In this document: positions 1-8,400 of the stretch, piece after piece
Layout: every line of letters begins with the position of its first letter
How positions within the stretch are numbered: the stretch's first letter is position 1
Source: Euryarchaeota archaeon UBA91
GTDB lineage: Archaea; Thermoplasmatota; Poseidoniia; Poseidoniales; Poseidoniaceae
Assembly (NCBI GenBank): GCA_002499705.1
Contig: DAMU01000046.1
Span: forward strand, 1 to 19,194
DNA: 19,194 nucleotides
Direction of reading: 5' to 3'
The notes under the pieces: generated by a model
Database searches by the model: none
What the model saw: only the letters and a program-made list of their open reading frames with translations
What the model was told of the DNA's origin: nothing
Made by a program: the position numbers and the translations under genes

Positions 1-342
1 AATGACCGGTAATGCCATGATGACGGCCAATGGGAAGATGATAATTGCAGGTAGTAGGATGAAGTGAGAGAGTGTCAATGGATGAAAGAGGTCAGCTTCG
101 ATAAGCCTTTGATGGCTCGGCCGGATGTGTAGGCTTCGCGCTATGTCATCAAGAGTTGCTCTAAATGGCGCTATTTGACGCCCAGCATCAATGATTTGCA
201 AAACAGTGTTGCGGTATTGTGAGGCTTCATGGCCAACACCAATGAACAGTCTCCAGCCGAGTCGCATTGGCAGTGCAAGCAAGAGTGGTATTGACAGCAG
301 ACCTGCTGCCCATATGAGCGTGCTTGAATCGACGGTTGCCAT
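1..342 (-). CDS. Membrane protein of unknown function, partial (N-terminal 114 residues; continues past left edge)
   Basis: An uninterrupted reading frame runs from an ATG at 342 down to base 1 and leaves the window, so only the N-terminal 114 residues are seen. Residues about 9-30 (LIWAAGLLSIPLLLALPMRL) and about 93-114 (FILLPAIIIFPLAVIMALPV) are hydrophobic enough to be membrane helices. Between them is a polar, mixed-charge stretch of about 60 residues, probably a cytoplasmic loop. The start is supported by a good ribosome site, GAGGTGA, ending 6 nt before the ATG (plus-strand 349-355). The gene is divergent from serA. I do not recognise the family and assign no function. The frame and start are clear; the identity is unknown. 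Confidence 0.7.
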   Translation of the reverse strand, partial: MATVDSSTLIWAAGLLSIPLLLALPMRLGWRLFIGVGHEASQYRNTVLQIIDAGRQIAPFRATLDDIARSLHIRPSHQRLIEADLFHPLTLSHFILLPAIIIFPLAVIMALPVI

Positions 343-348
343 GTTGAC

Positions 349-355
349 TCACCTC
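349..355 (-). promoter_or_regulatory. Shine-Dalgarno site of the left-edge membrane gene
   Basis: On the minus strand, GAGGTGA lies 6 nt upstream of the ATG at 342. It matches the anti-SD core well and fixes the start of that gene. An AT-rich TTTGTAA (plus-strand 388-394) further upstream could be its TATA-like box, which would give a leader of about 20 nt; that part is inference. Confidence 0.6.
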
Positions 356-410
356 GTCCACTGTGTTGGAGTGTTTCAAACATCGGGTTACAAATCGTGT
401 TTGGCTAAGG

Positions 411-417
411 TTGAAAG
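411..417 (+). promoter_or_regulatory. TATA-like box (TTGAAAG) of serA
   Basis: TTGAAAG is centred 27 nt upstream of the serA ATG at 441, which has no Shine-Dalgarno site. This is the spacing expected of an archaeal TATA-type box in a leaderless transcript. Similar boxes sit at the same distance before dinB, the EVE gene and glyA in this window. Right after it, GTCTTG (417-422) and CAAGAC (428-433) form a 6-bp inverted repeat between box and start, a possible operator. Confidence 0.45.
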
Positions 418-440
418 TCTTGGTGCGCAAGACACTGTAC

Positions 441-1427
441 ATGGCGAGAATTGCTGTTACCGATGGCATGGCACCTGACGCAGTTGTTTTGCTTGAACGT
501 GCAGGCCATGAAGTCATACTTGATTTCATAGAAGAATCCGATTTATTGGATGGTGCTCTCGCTGATTTTGATGCAATTATCGTCCGCAGTGCGACGAAAC
601 TTCCCCAACAGGTCATCGAGAAATCCGGCGACCGGTTGAAAGTTATTGGTCGTGCAGGTGTTGGTGTTGACAACATTGACATCAAGTCGGCTGCGAAAGC
701 AGGTATACCTGTCGTCAATGCACCACGTGCATCGACACAGTCGGTTATCGAACTCACGGTTGGACATTTACTTTCTTGTCTTCGACACATCCCCCGAGCT
801 GACCGTGGAATGCGGCAAGATAAGTGGGAGAAAAAAGCCATGAAAGGCACTGAACTTTCGGGGAAGAATCTGGGACTGATTGGCTTTGGACGTATTGCGC
901 AAGGTGTAGGTTCTATTGCTCAGTTATTTGGGATGGAAGTTCATACTTATGACCCGTATTTGCCTACGAAAGTTGCCAAAGCACAGAACACGACTCTCCA
1001 CAAGAAAGTGGATACTTTGTTTCAAACATGCACTCACATTTCGGTTCACTGCAACTACAACGAGGAAACTCATCATCTCGTGAATGCAGAGCGTATCGCA
1101 CTCATGCCGGGTAAGTCCCCTGATGGCATTCCTTGCGGCAACCACATCGTGAATTGTGCTCGTGGAGGCATCATTGATGAAGAAGCCCTTCTCGAGGCAC
1201 TTCAATCTGGAAAAGTCGCATCAGCCGCTTTGGATGTCTTCGAAGTCGAACCGGTACCGGCAGGTAACAAACTCATTCAACACCCTCACTTTCACGGAAC
1301 GCCTCACATCGGTGCTGCAACACTCGAAGCTCAAGCACGTGTCGGTCGTGATATTGCTCATGCTGTTATGGCAGTCCTCGATGGAAAGAAGGCAGATACG
1401 ATTGTCAATTCACATTTACTCAAGTGA
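441..1427 (+). CDS. serA: D-3-phosphoglycerate dehydrogenase, short form without ACT domain
   Basis: This is a 328-residue NAD-dependent D-2-hydroxyacid dehydrogenase, expected to oxidise 3-phosphoglycerate to 3-phosphohydroxypyruvate, the first step of serine synthesis. Visible marks are GRAGVGVDNID at 70-80, the Rossmann motif GFGRIA at 148-153 with acidic D171 after the second strand, catalytic Arg241 in NCARGG, Glu270 in DVFEVEP, and His289 in PHIGA. It ends just after the catalytic domain, so the C-terminal serine-binding ACT domain of longer SerA proteins is missing. A few extra residues (about 223-234) precede NCARGG. The frame is open back to 363, but ATG 441 is chosen because homology begins there (MARIAVTDGM) and a TTGAAAG box lies 27 nt upstream. 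A related hydroxyacid dehydrogenase specificity is possible but less likely. Confidence 0.9.
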   Translation: MARIAVTDGMAPDAVVLLERAGHEVILDFIEESDLLDGALADFDAIIVRSATKLPQQVIEKSGDRLKVIGRAGVGVDNIDIKSAAKAGIPVVNAPRASTQSVIELTVGHLLSCLRHIPRADRGMRQDKWEKKAMKGTELSGKNLGLIGFGRIAQGVGSIAQLFGMEVHTYDPYLPTKVAKAQNTTLHKKVDTLFQTCTHISVHCNYNEETHHLVNAERIALMPGKSPDGIPCGNHIVNCARGGIIDEEALLEALQSGKVASAALDVFEVEPVPAGNKLIQHPHFHGTPHIGAATLEAQARVGRDIAHAVMAVLDGKKADTIVNSHLLK

Positions 1428-1670
1428 CACTTTCACTTCGCTTTGCCGTGGGTCGTCTCAAACATAGATGTCCGTACCTGAAAAATCCAAGGTATGCGAC
1501 TTTTATCACATGCCAACCGCCTTCGCAAAAAACTCTTTTCGCAGCCTCTTGAGGAATTGCCAAGGGAGTTCCAACCTTTCGAACAATTAGTCTATTTGAC
1601 GCCAAATATCGAGATACACATCTGTGAGGAATACATCAACTTCAAACACCTCAGTCAACACTATCACATC
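1428..1670 (+). other. serA-dinB intergenic region (243 nt)
   Basis: No convincing gene is seen here. The dinB frame stays open from 1494, but the extra 59 residues do not resemble the start of Y-family polymerases. A 40-codon frame from 1468 looks like chance. A possible hairpin (1473-1479 pairing with 1490-1496, 7 bp including one G-U, 10-nt loop) is followed by TTTT at 1501-1504 and might help end serA transcription; this is weak. The dinB box lies at the distal end. Confidence 0.4.
1641..1647 (+). promoter_or_regulatory. TATA-like box (TTCAAAC) of dinB
   Basis: TTCAAAC is centred 27 nt before ATG 1671, which has no ribosome site in front of it. It has the same form and spacing as the boxes of serA, the EVE gene and glyA, which points to a leaderless dinB mRNA and supports the downstream start over an in-frame extension from 1494. 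Confidence 0.4.
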
Positions 1671-2819
1671 ATGTCAGAAGAGCCCGAATCTCAGATTGAG
1701 GTTTCAGCTTCTTCCAAAGAACGAATCTTGGTGCATTGTGACCTTGATGCTTTTTTTGCCGCTGTCGAAATACTTCACCACGATTTGGACCCGGAAAAGC
1801 CGTTGATTATCGGTTCAGACCCACAGGGTGGAAGGGGGAGGGGGATTGTTTCGACATGTAATTATGCAGCCCGAGCATTTGGTATACGCTCAGCCATGCC
1901 CGTAAGTGAGGCTTGGCGTCGTTGTCCAGGATATCCATTCGGGCCAGGTCACTATATTCGAGGGAGCCGAGGATTATACAGTCGGGCCTCACGTCAAGTG
2001 ATGAAAATACTCAAAGAACCAGCTCAACATTTTGAGAAAGCGAGTATTGATGAGGCTTATTTGGATGTCACGGAACAAGTGAACGGAGATTGGGATGCTG
2101 CGTATGCGCTCTGTCGGACACTTCAAGATCGTATCGAGAAGGAAGTTGGATTAACCGCTTCTTTTGGAATTGCACCAACAAGAATCCTTGCCAAGATGTC
2201 AAGTGAAGTGAATAAGCCGAAAGGAATCTTTCGAATCCTGCCTGATGAAATAGGTGATTTTTTTGAAGGAAGGTCTTTGCGTGAAGTCCCGGGAATTGGC
2301 CCCAAAAGGGCAACTCAACTCGCTGAATGGGGTTTTGTCACTGTTGATGAGGCATATGTGTTGGGTGAACTGGCTTTGGGAAGGATGGCGGGTGAGCGAT
2401 TTGCCGCGTGGCTCATGCAAGTGGTCGATGGGAAGACAAGTTCTGAAGTAAGCCAATTACGAAGTCGAAAATCTATCGGCAAAGAACGGACTTTCTCTTC
2501 AGACCAAACCGACCATGAAGCGGTTCTTGAGGTATTGCGTTCATTGACAGAAAGGGTGTTAAAACGTTCGAAAGAAATGGGAATCTCTGGGCGCCTCGCC
2601 GAAGTTAAAATTCGTTACACAGGGTTTGAAACGCACACACATGGGCGCTCAATTCCAGTTGCTATGGACGAACCGGATGTATTTTTGCGACTCGCTGATC
2701 ATCTTTTTGCGACCAACGTTCAGCACAACCGTGGTCTTCGCTTGGTTGGCTTTCGTTTGGGACAACTCGACATGCCACCAACTCGGCAATCAATGCTTCT
2801 TCTTGGTGAAGAAGAATAA
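1671..2819 (+). CDS. dinB: Y-family translesion DNA polymerase (DinB/Pol IV/Dpo4 type)
   Basis: This 382-residue protein is a lesion-bypass DNA polymerase. The first metal-binding motif is VHCDLDAFFAAVE, with catalytic Asp24 and a Phe29 steric gate against ribonucleotides. The second is ASIDEAYLD, with Asp127 and Glu128. A thumb helix-hairpin-helix is seen in VPGIGPKRATQLAEWG (206-221). The little-finger domain fills about 265-365, including KSIGKERTF at 267-275. Length and order are normal for the family. The C-terminus ends in acidic LLLGEEE; the only candidate clamp-binding motif there (Gln373-Leu376) lacks the usual aromatic pair. The start at 1671 rests on homology and on the TTCAAAC box 27 nt upstream. 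The gene runs head-on into valS with no spacer. Confidence 0.93.
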   Translation: MSEEPESQIEVSASSKERILVHCDLDAFFAAVEILHHDLDPEKPLIIGSDPQGGRGRGIVSTCNYAARAFGIRSAMPVSEAWRRCPGYPFGPGHYIRGSRGLYSRASRQVMKILKEPAQHFEKASIDEAYLDVTEQVNGDWDAAYALCRTLQDRIEKEVGLTASFGIAPTRILAKMSSEVNKPKGIFRILPDEIGDFFEGRSLREVPGIGPKRATQLAEWGFVTVDEAYVLGELALGRMAGERFAAWLMQVVDGKTSSEVSQLRSRKSIGKERTFSSDQTDHEAVLEVLRSLTERVLKRSKEMGISGRLAEVKIRYTGFETHTHGRSIPVAMDEPDVFLRLADHLFATNVQHNRGLRLVGFRLGQLDMPPTRQSMLLLGEEE

Positions 2820-5312
2820 TCATTCTAAGTGATGCATCCGTGTGAGAATTGCAGTGAACTCTTGCAATGGTTCTGGGATTTCGATACCGGAAACGGGCTG
2901 ATTTAACGAAATGCCTTGTTCCTTTTTGGCGTTCCAAGTGTCACCATTGAAGGATTGAACCAGAGCTGAAAGCCCTCGTAGGTGGTCACCCTCATCAGTT
3001 CCAAGTCCGACTGAACGATCTGCGACAACGGGGAATACATCGATTTCAACTGCAGAACGTCCATACAGGCTCTCTGAAATGTGGTGTGTGAAGAAAGGAC
3101 ATACGGGAGTGAATGCAGACATGAAGTCTCGAACAATACGGTGGAGTGTCCATGAAGCAGCCATGTCCCCATCATAAAGACGGGACTTGACCATCTCCAG
3201 ATAATGGCTTGGCAAGACACCTGTTCCAAATGTCTTGAGTGCTTGAGTAGCACTGTAAATGTCGAGATTCTCCCAAGCTGATTTCACTGTATCCATTGTT
3301 TCACTGAATTCTGCCAAAATCCATTTATCTTCGATGGAGAGGTCTTCAGGAACTGTTTCTAAATCGCTTGGAATCTCAAATTGAGATGCGAAACGAGCAA
3401 CATTGAACAACTTCGTCAAGACTCCAAAATATTTCTTTTCGATTTCTTCTGGATTGATGTGGAAGTCATCTCCCACTTGTGCATCGCATGCTTTCCAGAG
3501 TCGGAAGCATTCACTGCCAATTTTATTCGCTCGCAAACTGACTGTCTTTTCTGGTCCCTTGACTTTCCATGAACCTGTACGTCCTCCAGCTCCACATTCA
3601 AGTACAGAGTCTGCATCGATTCCGTTACCTAGAGATTTGCTCATTTTCCTCCCCCAAGGGTCCATTCCTAATCCATCAATCCAAACATGCTTGAATCCAG
3701 GTTTGTCGAGGAGGAGGTTTGACTTGAGTAATGTGTAATAGAGCCAAGTTCGAACAATTTCTTTTCCTTGAGGTCGCAATGCTGTAGGGAAGGCTTTCTC
3801 GAAAACCTCTGGTTCGTTGAGATACCCACTGACGAAGAGATTCGAATTCGAAGAATCCATCCACGTGTCGAATACTTTTTCCTCTCCAACAAGTGTCCCA
3901 AGATCTCCTCTCATAGAGGCATAGGTACCAAGTTCTTCACGAGTATCTCTCGCTAAGACTTGGCTGCCTTCGGGTGGCGATTGACACCACGGTTGGACAT
4001 ATGTTCCGGTTGGTGGAACGATGATTTTAGTTCCGTCTTCACTGTACCAAATTGGAATTTCAGTATGATACCAACGCCGACGAGAAATTGGCCAATCTAT
4101 GCTGATATTATCCATCCAATCAAGCAAAAATTGCTTGTTCCGAGGAGGATGGAATTCAATTTCTTCAATGTGCTCTCGCATTCTGTCTTGAGCATGTGTT
4201 TGTCGAACATACCACTCTTTGAGAAGAATAATTTCAACAGGATTTTTCCCTCGCTCTGAGACTGGAATCTCTTGTTCACGTTCAACAATGTTGACAATCT
4301 TTCCTTGTTCTTCGAGCAACTCAATGGCTGCATTTCGTGCATCGTAAACTTTCATGTCGGCAAAAGGTCCGGCCAGTTCAGTGAGTTTGCCATCCAAATT
4401 AATTGCTTGGAAAGGCGTCAATCCAAGCTCTCGAAAGATGGCAACGTCATTTTGATCACCGAATGAACACACCATCAAGACACCGGAACCAAAATCAGAT
4501 TTGACTGAAGCATGCGTTCGAATCTCGACCGAAGTGGTGCGGCCATTGACGGGTAAGGGCAGTTGAATTGTTTTTCCTACCAGATGCGTGTAGCGTTCAT
4601 CATCGGGATGTACGGCCACGACTCCACATGCACATATCAGTTCTGGCCGAGTTGTAGAAATCACAATTTCTGTACCATCATCGCAAACCCACTTGACATC
4701 AACGAGCCGAGTTTTTCTCGATTGGCGTTCCACTTCCGCATCCGCAATTGTAGTTCCTTCTACCGGATCGTAAATATTTGGTCGCAGGTCTTCAATGATG
4801 GCACCTTTTTTGAAAAGTTCAATGAATATTGATTGCGTAACTGTTCGATAAGCAGGCGAATCAGTAAGGTATTCTCGGTCATAATCACAGGAAAGTCCGA
4901 CACGTCGTGCTGTTTTTCTCATTGCTTGGGTAAAGGTTTCAATCGTCTCTTCACAGAGTTTTAGAAATTCTGCCCGGTCATATGTTTTCATCTTACGTTT
5001 TGTATTCTTTTCAACAGTGAACTCAATGTTGATACCGTTTCTGTCAACGCCCCAAGGGAAGTACACTTCTTTACCGAGAAGTCGTTGTGATCGAGCGATA
5101 ACGTCAATCATGGAATACTGTGCGACAGCACCTATGTGCCAGGTACCTGATGGATACGGCGGAGGTGTGTCGATTACGAAGATTTCCTTACCGCTGTCAG
5201 GGTTGAAGGAATATCGGTTTGAATATGTCTCGGCGTCTTCCGAATGGGCTTCTTGAATTCGCTTCTCTAGGTCAATTGACCATCGTTTATCGTTTAATAC
5301 TGGGGCTGGCAT
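2820..5312 (-). CDS. valS: Valyl-tRNA synthetase
   Basis: This 830-residue class I aminoacyl-tRNA synthetase charges tRNA-Val. The HIGH-type signature is at 50-62, PPPYPSGTWHIGA, with Ala in the last HIGH position; KMSKS is intact at 556-560. The editing domain is marked by TTRPELICACG (220-230) and AVHPDDERY (233-241), which favour valine over isoleucine or leucine. FDTWMDSS (481-488) and LRPQGKEIVRTW (512-523) are also ValRS-like. About 30 extra residues follow KMSKS (roughly 571-598) before the stem-contact region. The helical anticodon-binding domain covers about 650-790. A TTG at 5354 is in frame, but ATG 5312 is preferred because GGTGA lies 5 nt upstream of it. The stop TGA (2822-2820) directly abuts the dinB stop. 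Confidence 0.93.
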   Translation of the reverse strand: MPAPVLNDKRWSIDLEKRIQEAHSEDAETYSNRYSFNPDSGKEIFVIDTPPPYPSGTWHIGAVAQYSMIDVIARSQRLLGKEVYFPWGVDRNGINIEFTVEKNTKRKMKTYDRAEFLKLCEETIETFTQAMRKTARRVGLSCDYDREYLTDSPAYRTVTQSIFIELFKKGAIIEDLRPNIYDPVEGTTIADAEVERQSRKTRLVDVKWVCDDGTEIVISTTRPELICACGVVAVHPDDERYTHLVGKTIQLPLPVNGRTTSVEIRTHASVKSDFGSGVLMVCSFGDQNDVAIFRELGLTPFQAINLDGKLTELAGPFADMKVYDARNAAIELLEEQGKIVNIVEREQEIPVSERGKNPVEIILLKEWYVRQTHAQDRMREHIEEIEFHPPRNKQFLLDWMDNISIDWPISRRRWYHTEIPIWYSEDGTKIIVPPTGTYVQPWCQSPPEGSQVLARDTREELGTYASMRGDLGTLVGEEKVFDTWMDSSNSNLFVSGYLNEPEVFEKAFPTALRPQGKEIVRTWLYYTLLKSNLLLDKPGFKHVWIDGLGMDPWGRKMSKSLGNGIDADSVLECGAGGRTGSWKVKGPEKTVSLRANKIGSECFRLWKACDAQVGDDFHINPEEIEKKYFGVLTKLFNVARFASQFEIPSDLETVPEDLSIEDKWILAEFSETMDTVKSAWENLDIYSATQALKTFGTGVLPSHYLEMVKSRLYDGDMAASWTLHRIVRDFMSAFTPVCPFFTHHISESLYGRSAVEIDVFPVVADRSVGLGTDEGDHLRGLSALVQSFNGDTWNAKKEQGISLNQPVSGIEIPEPLQEFTAILTRMHHLE

Positions 5313-5317
5313 TTGCC

Positions 5318-5322
5318 TCACC
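5318..5322 (-). promoter_or_regulatory. Shine-Dalgarno site of valS
   Basis: On the minus strand GGTGA sits 5 nt before ATG 5312, within GGTGAGGCAA. It decides the start in favour of 5312 over the upstream in-frame TTG at 5354. Confidence 0.6.
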
Positions 5323-5364
5323 TGGCCCCACACACATGAACGATGCGGGTCCAAACAGCGCTGT

Positions 5365-5401
5365 GTTGGTTCACCTTTGAAACCAACGCATAAACCATGC
5401 G
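5365..5401. promoter_or_regulatory. valS/exporter divergent promoter region with two inverted repeats
   Basis: GTTGGTT (5365-5371) and AACCAAC (5381-5387) form a perfect 7-bp inverted repeat with a 9-nt spacer, and CGCAT (5387-5391) with ATGCG (5397-5401) forms a second, 5-bp one directly after it. The minus-strand sequence TTCAAAG (plus 5375-5381) lies in the first repeat and matches the box seen before leaderless genes here. It would place the valS transcript start near 5351, with a leader of about 39 nt carrying the ribosome site. On the plus strand TTGAAAT (5416-5422) is a weaker candidate for the exporter gene. Operator function is inference. Confidence 0.35.
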
Positions 5402-5481
5402 CCCTTCACTGTTGTTTGAAATGTGTCTAAATCGTGTGCAAACTATCGGCAGGCATTTGAAGGCCCGGCAATTACAAGTTA

Positions 5482-8400
5482 ATGGGGGCGAGAGGCTTGG
5501 TTGATAAGAGTCAAGAAAAACCCTCAGAAAAACCTTCAAAAATTGCGGCTGAAGGTCGTTTTTCAAAGTTGAAGCGTGAGGGGAATTCACGTTTCCAATC
5601 CGGCGCAATCGATATTACTGCTCGGGTCAAAGACTTCGATTCAAAGCGGGCGATTGATGCAGTCTTAGACGCACCAACTCGTCTCAAGCGCGAATGGCAA
5701 AAATCTGGTGCTATCGGAGCAATTACTCGTTTTCCTCTGGCCACAGTCATTGTTTTTCTTGTGATGACATTGTTCTTCGTTAGCCACTCTGGTTTCTTCG
5801 ATCTTTATTTTACTCAATTTGATGATAATCCTGATGAAACAGATTTGAATGTCAACGGTGATCTTGAAGTTTACTTGCCTGATGGAAGTGAGGTTGGACG
5901 CCTGTTAAACCTGGTTGAGGAAGATTGGTCGACAAACGTCATGGTGATTTATATCCAACTTGAGGGCGGTAATTTTGCTCAAAATAACATCACTGATGTC
6001 AGAATTCTTCAAGAGATTAGTTATGTCGAAAATCTGCTAAATCCCTGCATTTCGACCTTTGTTTGCCAAAACCCAAACAATGCTTCTGAAACTCTCAACG
6101 ATGACGTCATCTATCTACTTTCAATTTCTACAGTTCTCAAAGAAGTGAATTCAAGTGCACCCCGGATTCGTGAAGCATTCATCACAGAATTGGGTCAATT
6201 GGGTTGTGGATTAGGTCAAAACGATTGTCAATCGGCTCAAGCAGCGAGTTCGTTGAATGAATTGTTCGCTCTCACTGATGACCAACTTGGCGGGGGTTAT
6301 GAGATTCCTTCACAAAACACGACTGATCTCATCATCAACGAAATGTACGAGGACGATGGTTCTCCTTCACCTGGGCTGGACAAGTTAGCGAGGGATATCT
6401 CTTGTGGTTTTGCAGATTGCGTATTCGAAGGTGAGAAAGAAGTACCTGATGGGACACTTGACAGGGCAGTCATGGCGATAGCTGTTAACGATGAAGTTGC
6501 AGCAAAAGACATCATCAGTGATACGAACGATATTTTGGAGGAAATGAAAATTCTTGAGCGGCCATGCCTCTTCTTGCAAAATGGCGAACCGGATGTAGAT
6601 GCTGGCATGTGTATCTGGGGTGAAGTCAATGACCTTACGGACGAACAATTAGAGCGTGGAGTCAAGGCATTCGGCCTCAACATGACGTTAACAGGTCCAG
6701 TTCCTATCACAAACGCAGTTACTGAACGAACTTTCGACATGTTCTGGGATATTTTTCCACTCGCCATTGTCTTGGTTGCAATTGGCCTCTTTGTATTCCA
6801 CTGTGATGTTTTGCAAACCGGTCTAACTGGTATCCGTCCTTTACAGGGCTTGAAAGTGGTTATCATTTCAGGTCTACCGACGTTATGTGCAGTATTTTGG
6901 ACACTGGGTATTATCGGTTGGCTGAATTATGAGGTGACGATGACAGTTATTATCGTCGGGCCTATTTTATTGGCCCTTGGTGTCTCTTATGGACTGCACA
7001 TCACCAATCGTTATGCGGAAGAAGGCGGAACGAAGCAACAGAAAATCCGCGGGGCTCTTTCTTCTACTGGAAAGGCTGTCTTTTTGTCAGCAGTCACAAC
7101 AGTCATTGGATTTGTCTCGCTCGTATTTACACCAATGGCACCGATTCAAACGGTTGGTATAGCACTCTCTGGAGGAATTGTCGTTGTGTATATTTTGACG
7201 ATGTTCATGGTTCCAAACCTTACGCTTTTACTCGATTTGAGAAAACCAAAGCATCCACCACTGAAAGCTTTTGTCAAGATTGTCGATGTTCCAATGAAAT
7301 ACAATCGTGGTGTCATAGCCTTTTTCGCAATTCTTATACTGGTTTCAGCCACATACGGTCAAGCAAACGTCAAAGAAAACATCGACATGTTGGAAATGGC
7401 GCCTTTTGACGAACCATCCGTCGAGGGTATGAAGGTGTACAGTAATGACTTCAACTCAGGACAACTCGGGATGGTCTTAGTTCAGGCGAATCTCACTGGA
7501 GATACTTCCATAGAAGTTTCACAGCAAGACCCTGCAGAAAATTTACGTCAAATAGATACGCTTGAATCATTACTAAACGACGTTCCAGATACCTCTGCTG
7601 TTTCCATCGTGTTTTTGATGAAATCCTCTGGTATCGCTCCTACAATTGATTGTCCAGGCTGCAGCGAGTTTGTCCAAGGATTGCCACTCTTACCACAAGA
7701 TATCAAAGATACAGCTTCAGTCTTACTGGATAGTTCTGTTTCGGGCGGTGCCTCATTCTGGGATTTGTTAACCTCGCCTGATGCCTACGGTTTGCCTGCT
7801 TCTCGACAGTCTGAAGTATTCCTTTTGAATGTCTTTTACTCTTCAATTACTGATGAAACACGTGGAATTTTTATTAGTGAACATTATGATCGCAGTTTGA
7901 TTTTAGTCGATATGCCCTATCTCCCTGTTGCTGATACCAGTTCAAGTGTGGTATCTATTGACCGACTTACGAATACTTTCAGTGGCACTGAGCCGGGTGA
8001 TTATGCTACGCCATTGACGGGTGTTGCTCCTACCACAATCGAAGTCAATGAATTAATTGTTGGCTCACAGTGGACCTCTCTTGGCTTTGCAGTTATCCTA
8101 ACACTCATCACATTGGCTATTGTTTTCAAAGATCTCAAATATTCACTTTTGACAACATCTCCTGTTATTGCAACAGTTGCTTTACAGTGGCTTGTCATGT
8201 GGCGGATGGATGTAGATTTGTCTTTGGTCACGGTCATGATTGGTTCAATCTTGGTAGGAGTCGGCGTAGACTTTTCCATCCACATATCCAACCGTATACG
8301 CGAATTAGGTGGCGGCCTTGAGGCGATACGTACCGCTGCAATTGGAACGGGAATGTCGCTGTTTGAAGCAGCAGTTGTTACAAGTTTAGGAATGTTCACG

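Noticed and set aside
227..850. 207-residue minus-strand frame over the serA start
   Set aside because: It is antisense to clear serA coding sequence and rich in Ser, Arg and Cys, as shadow frames are.
1468..1590. 40-codon reading frame between serA and dinB
   Set aside because: Short, no ribosome site, no recognisable composition; expected by chance.
1494..1670. In-frame 59-residue N-terminal extension of dinB
   Set aside because: It has no resemblance to Y-family polymerase N-termini, and the -27 box fits the downstream ATG at 1671.
6297..6866. 189-residue minus-strand frame inside the exporter gene
   Set aside because: Shadow of the RND exporter frame; no independent motif.
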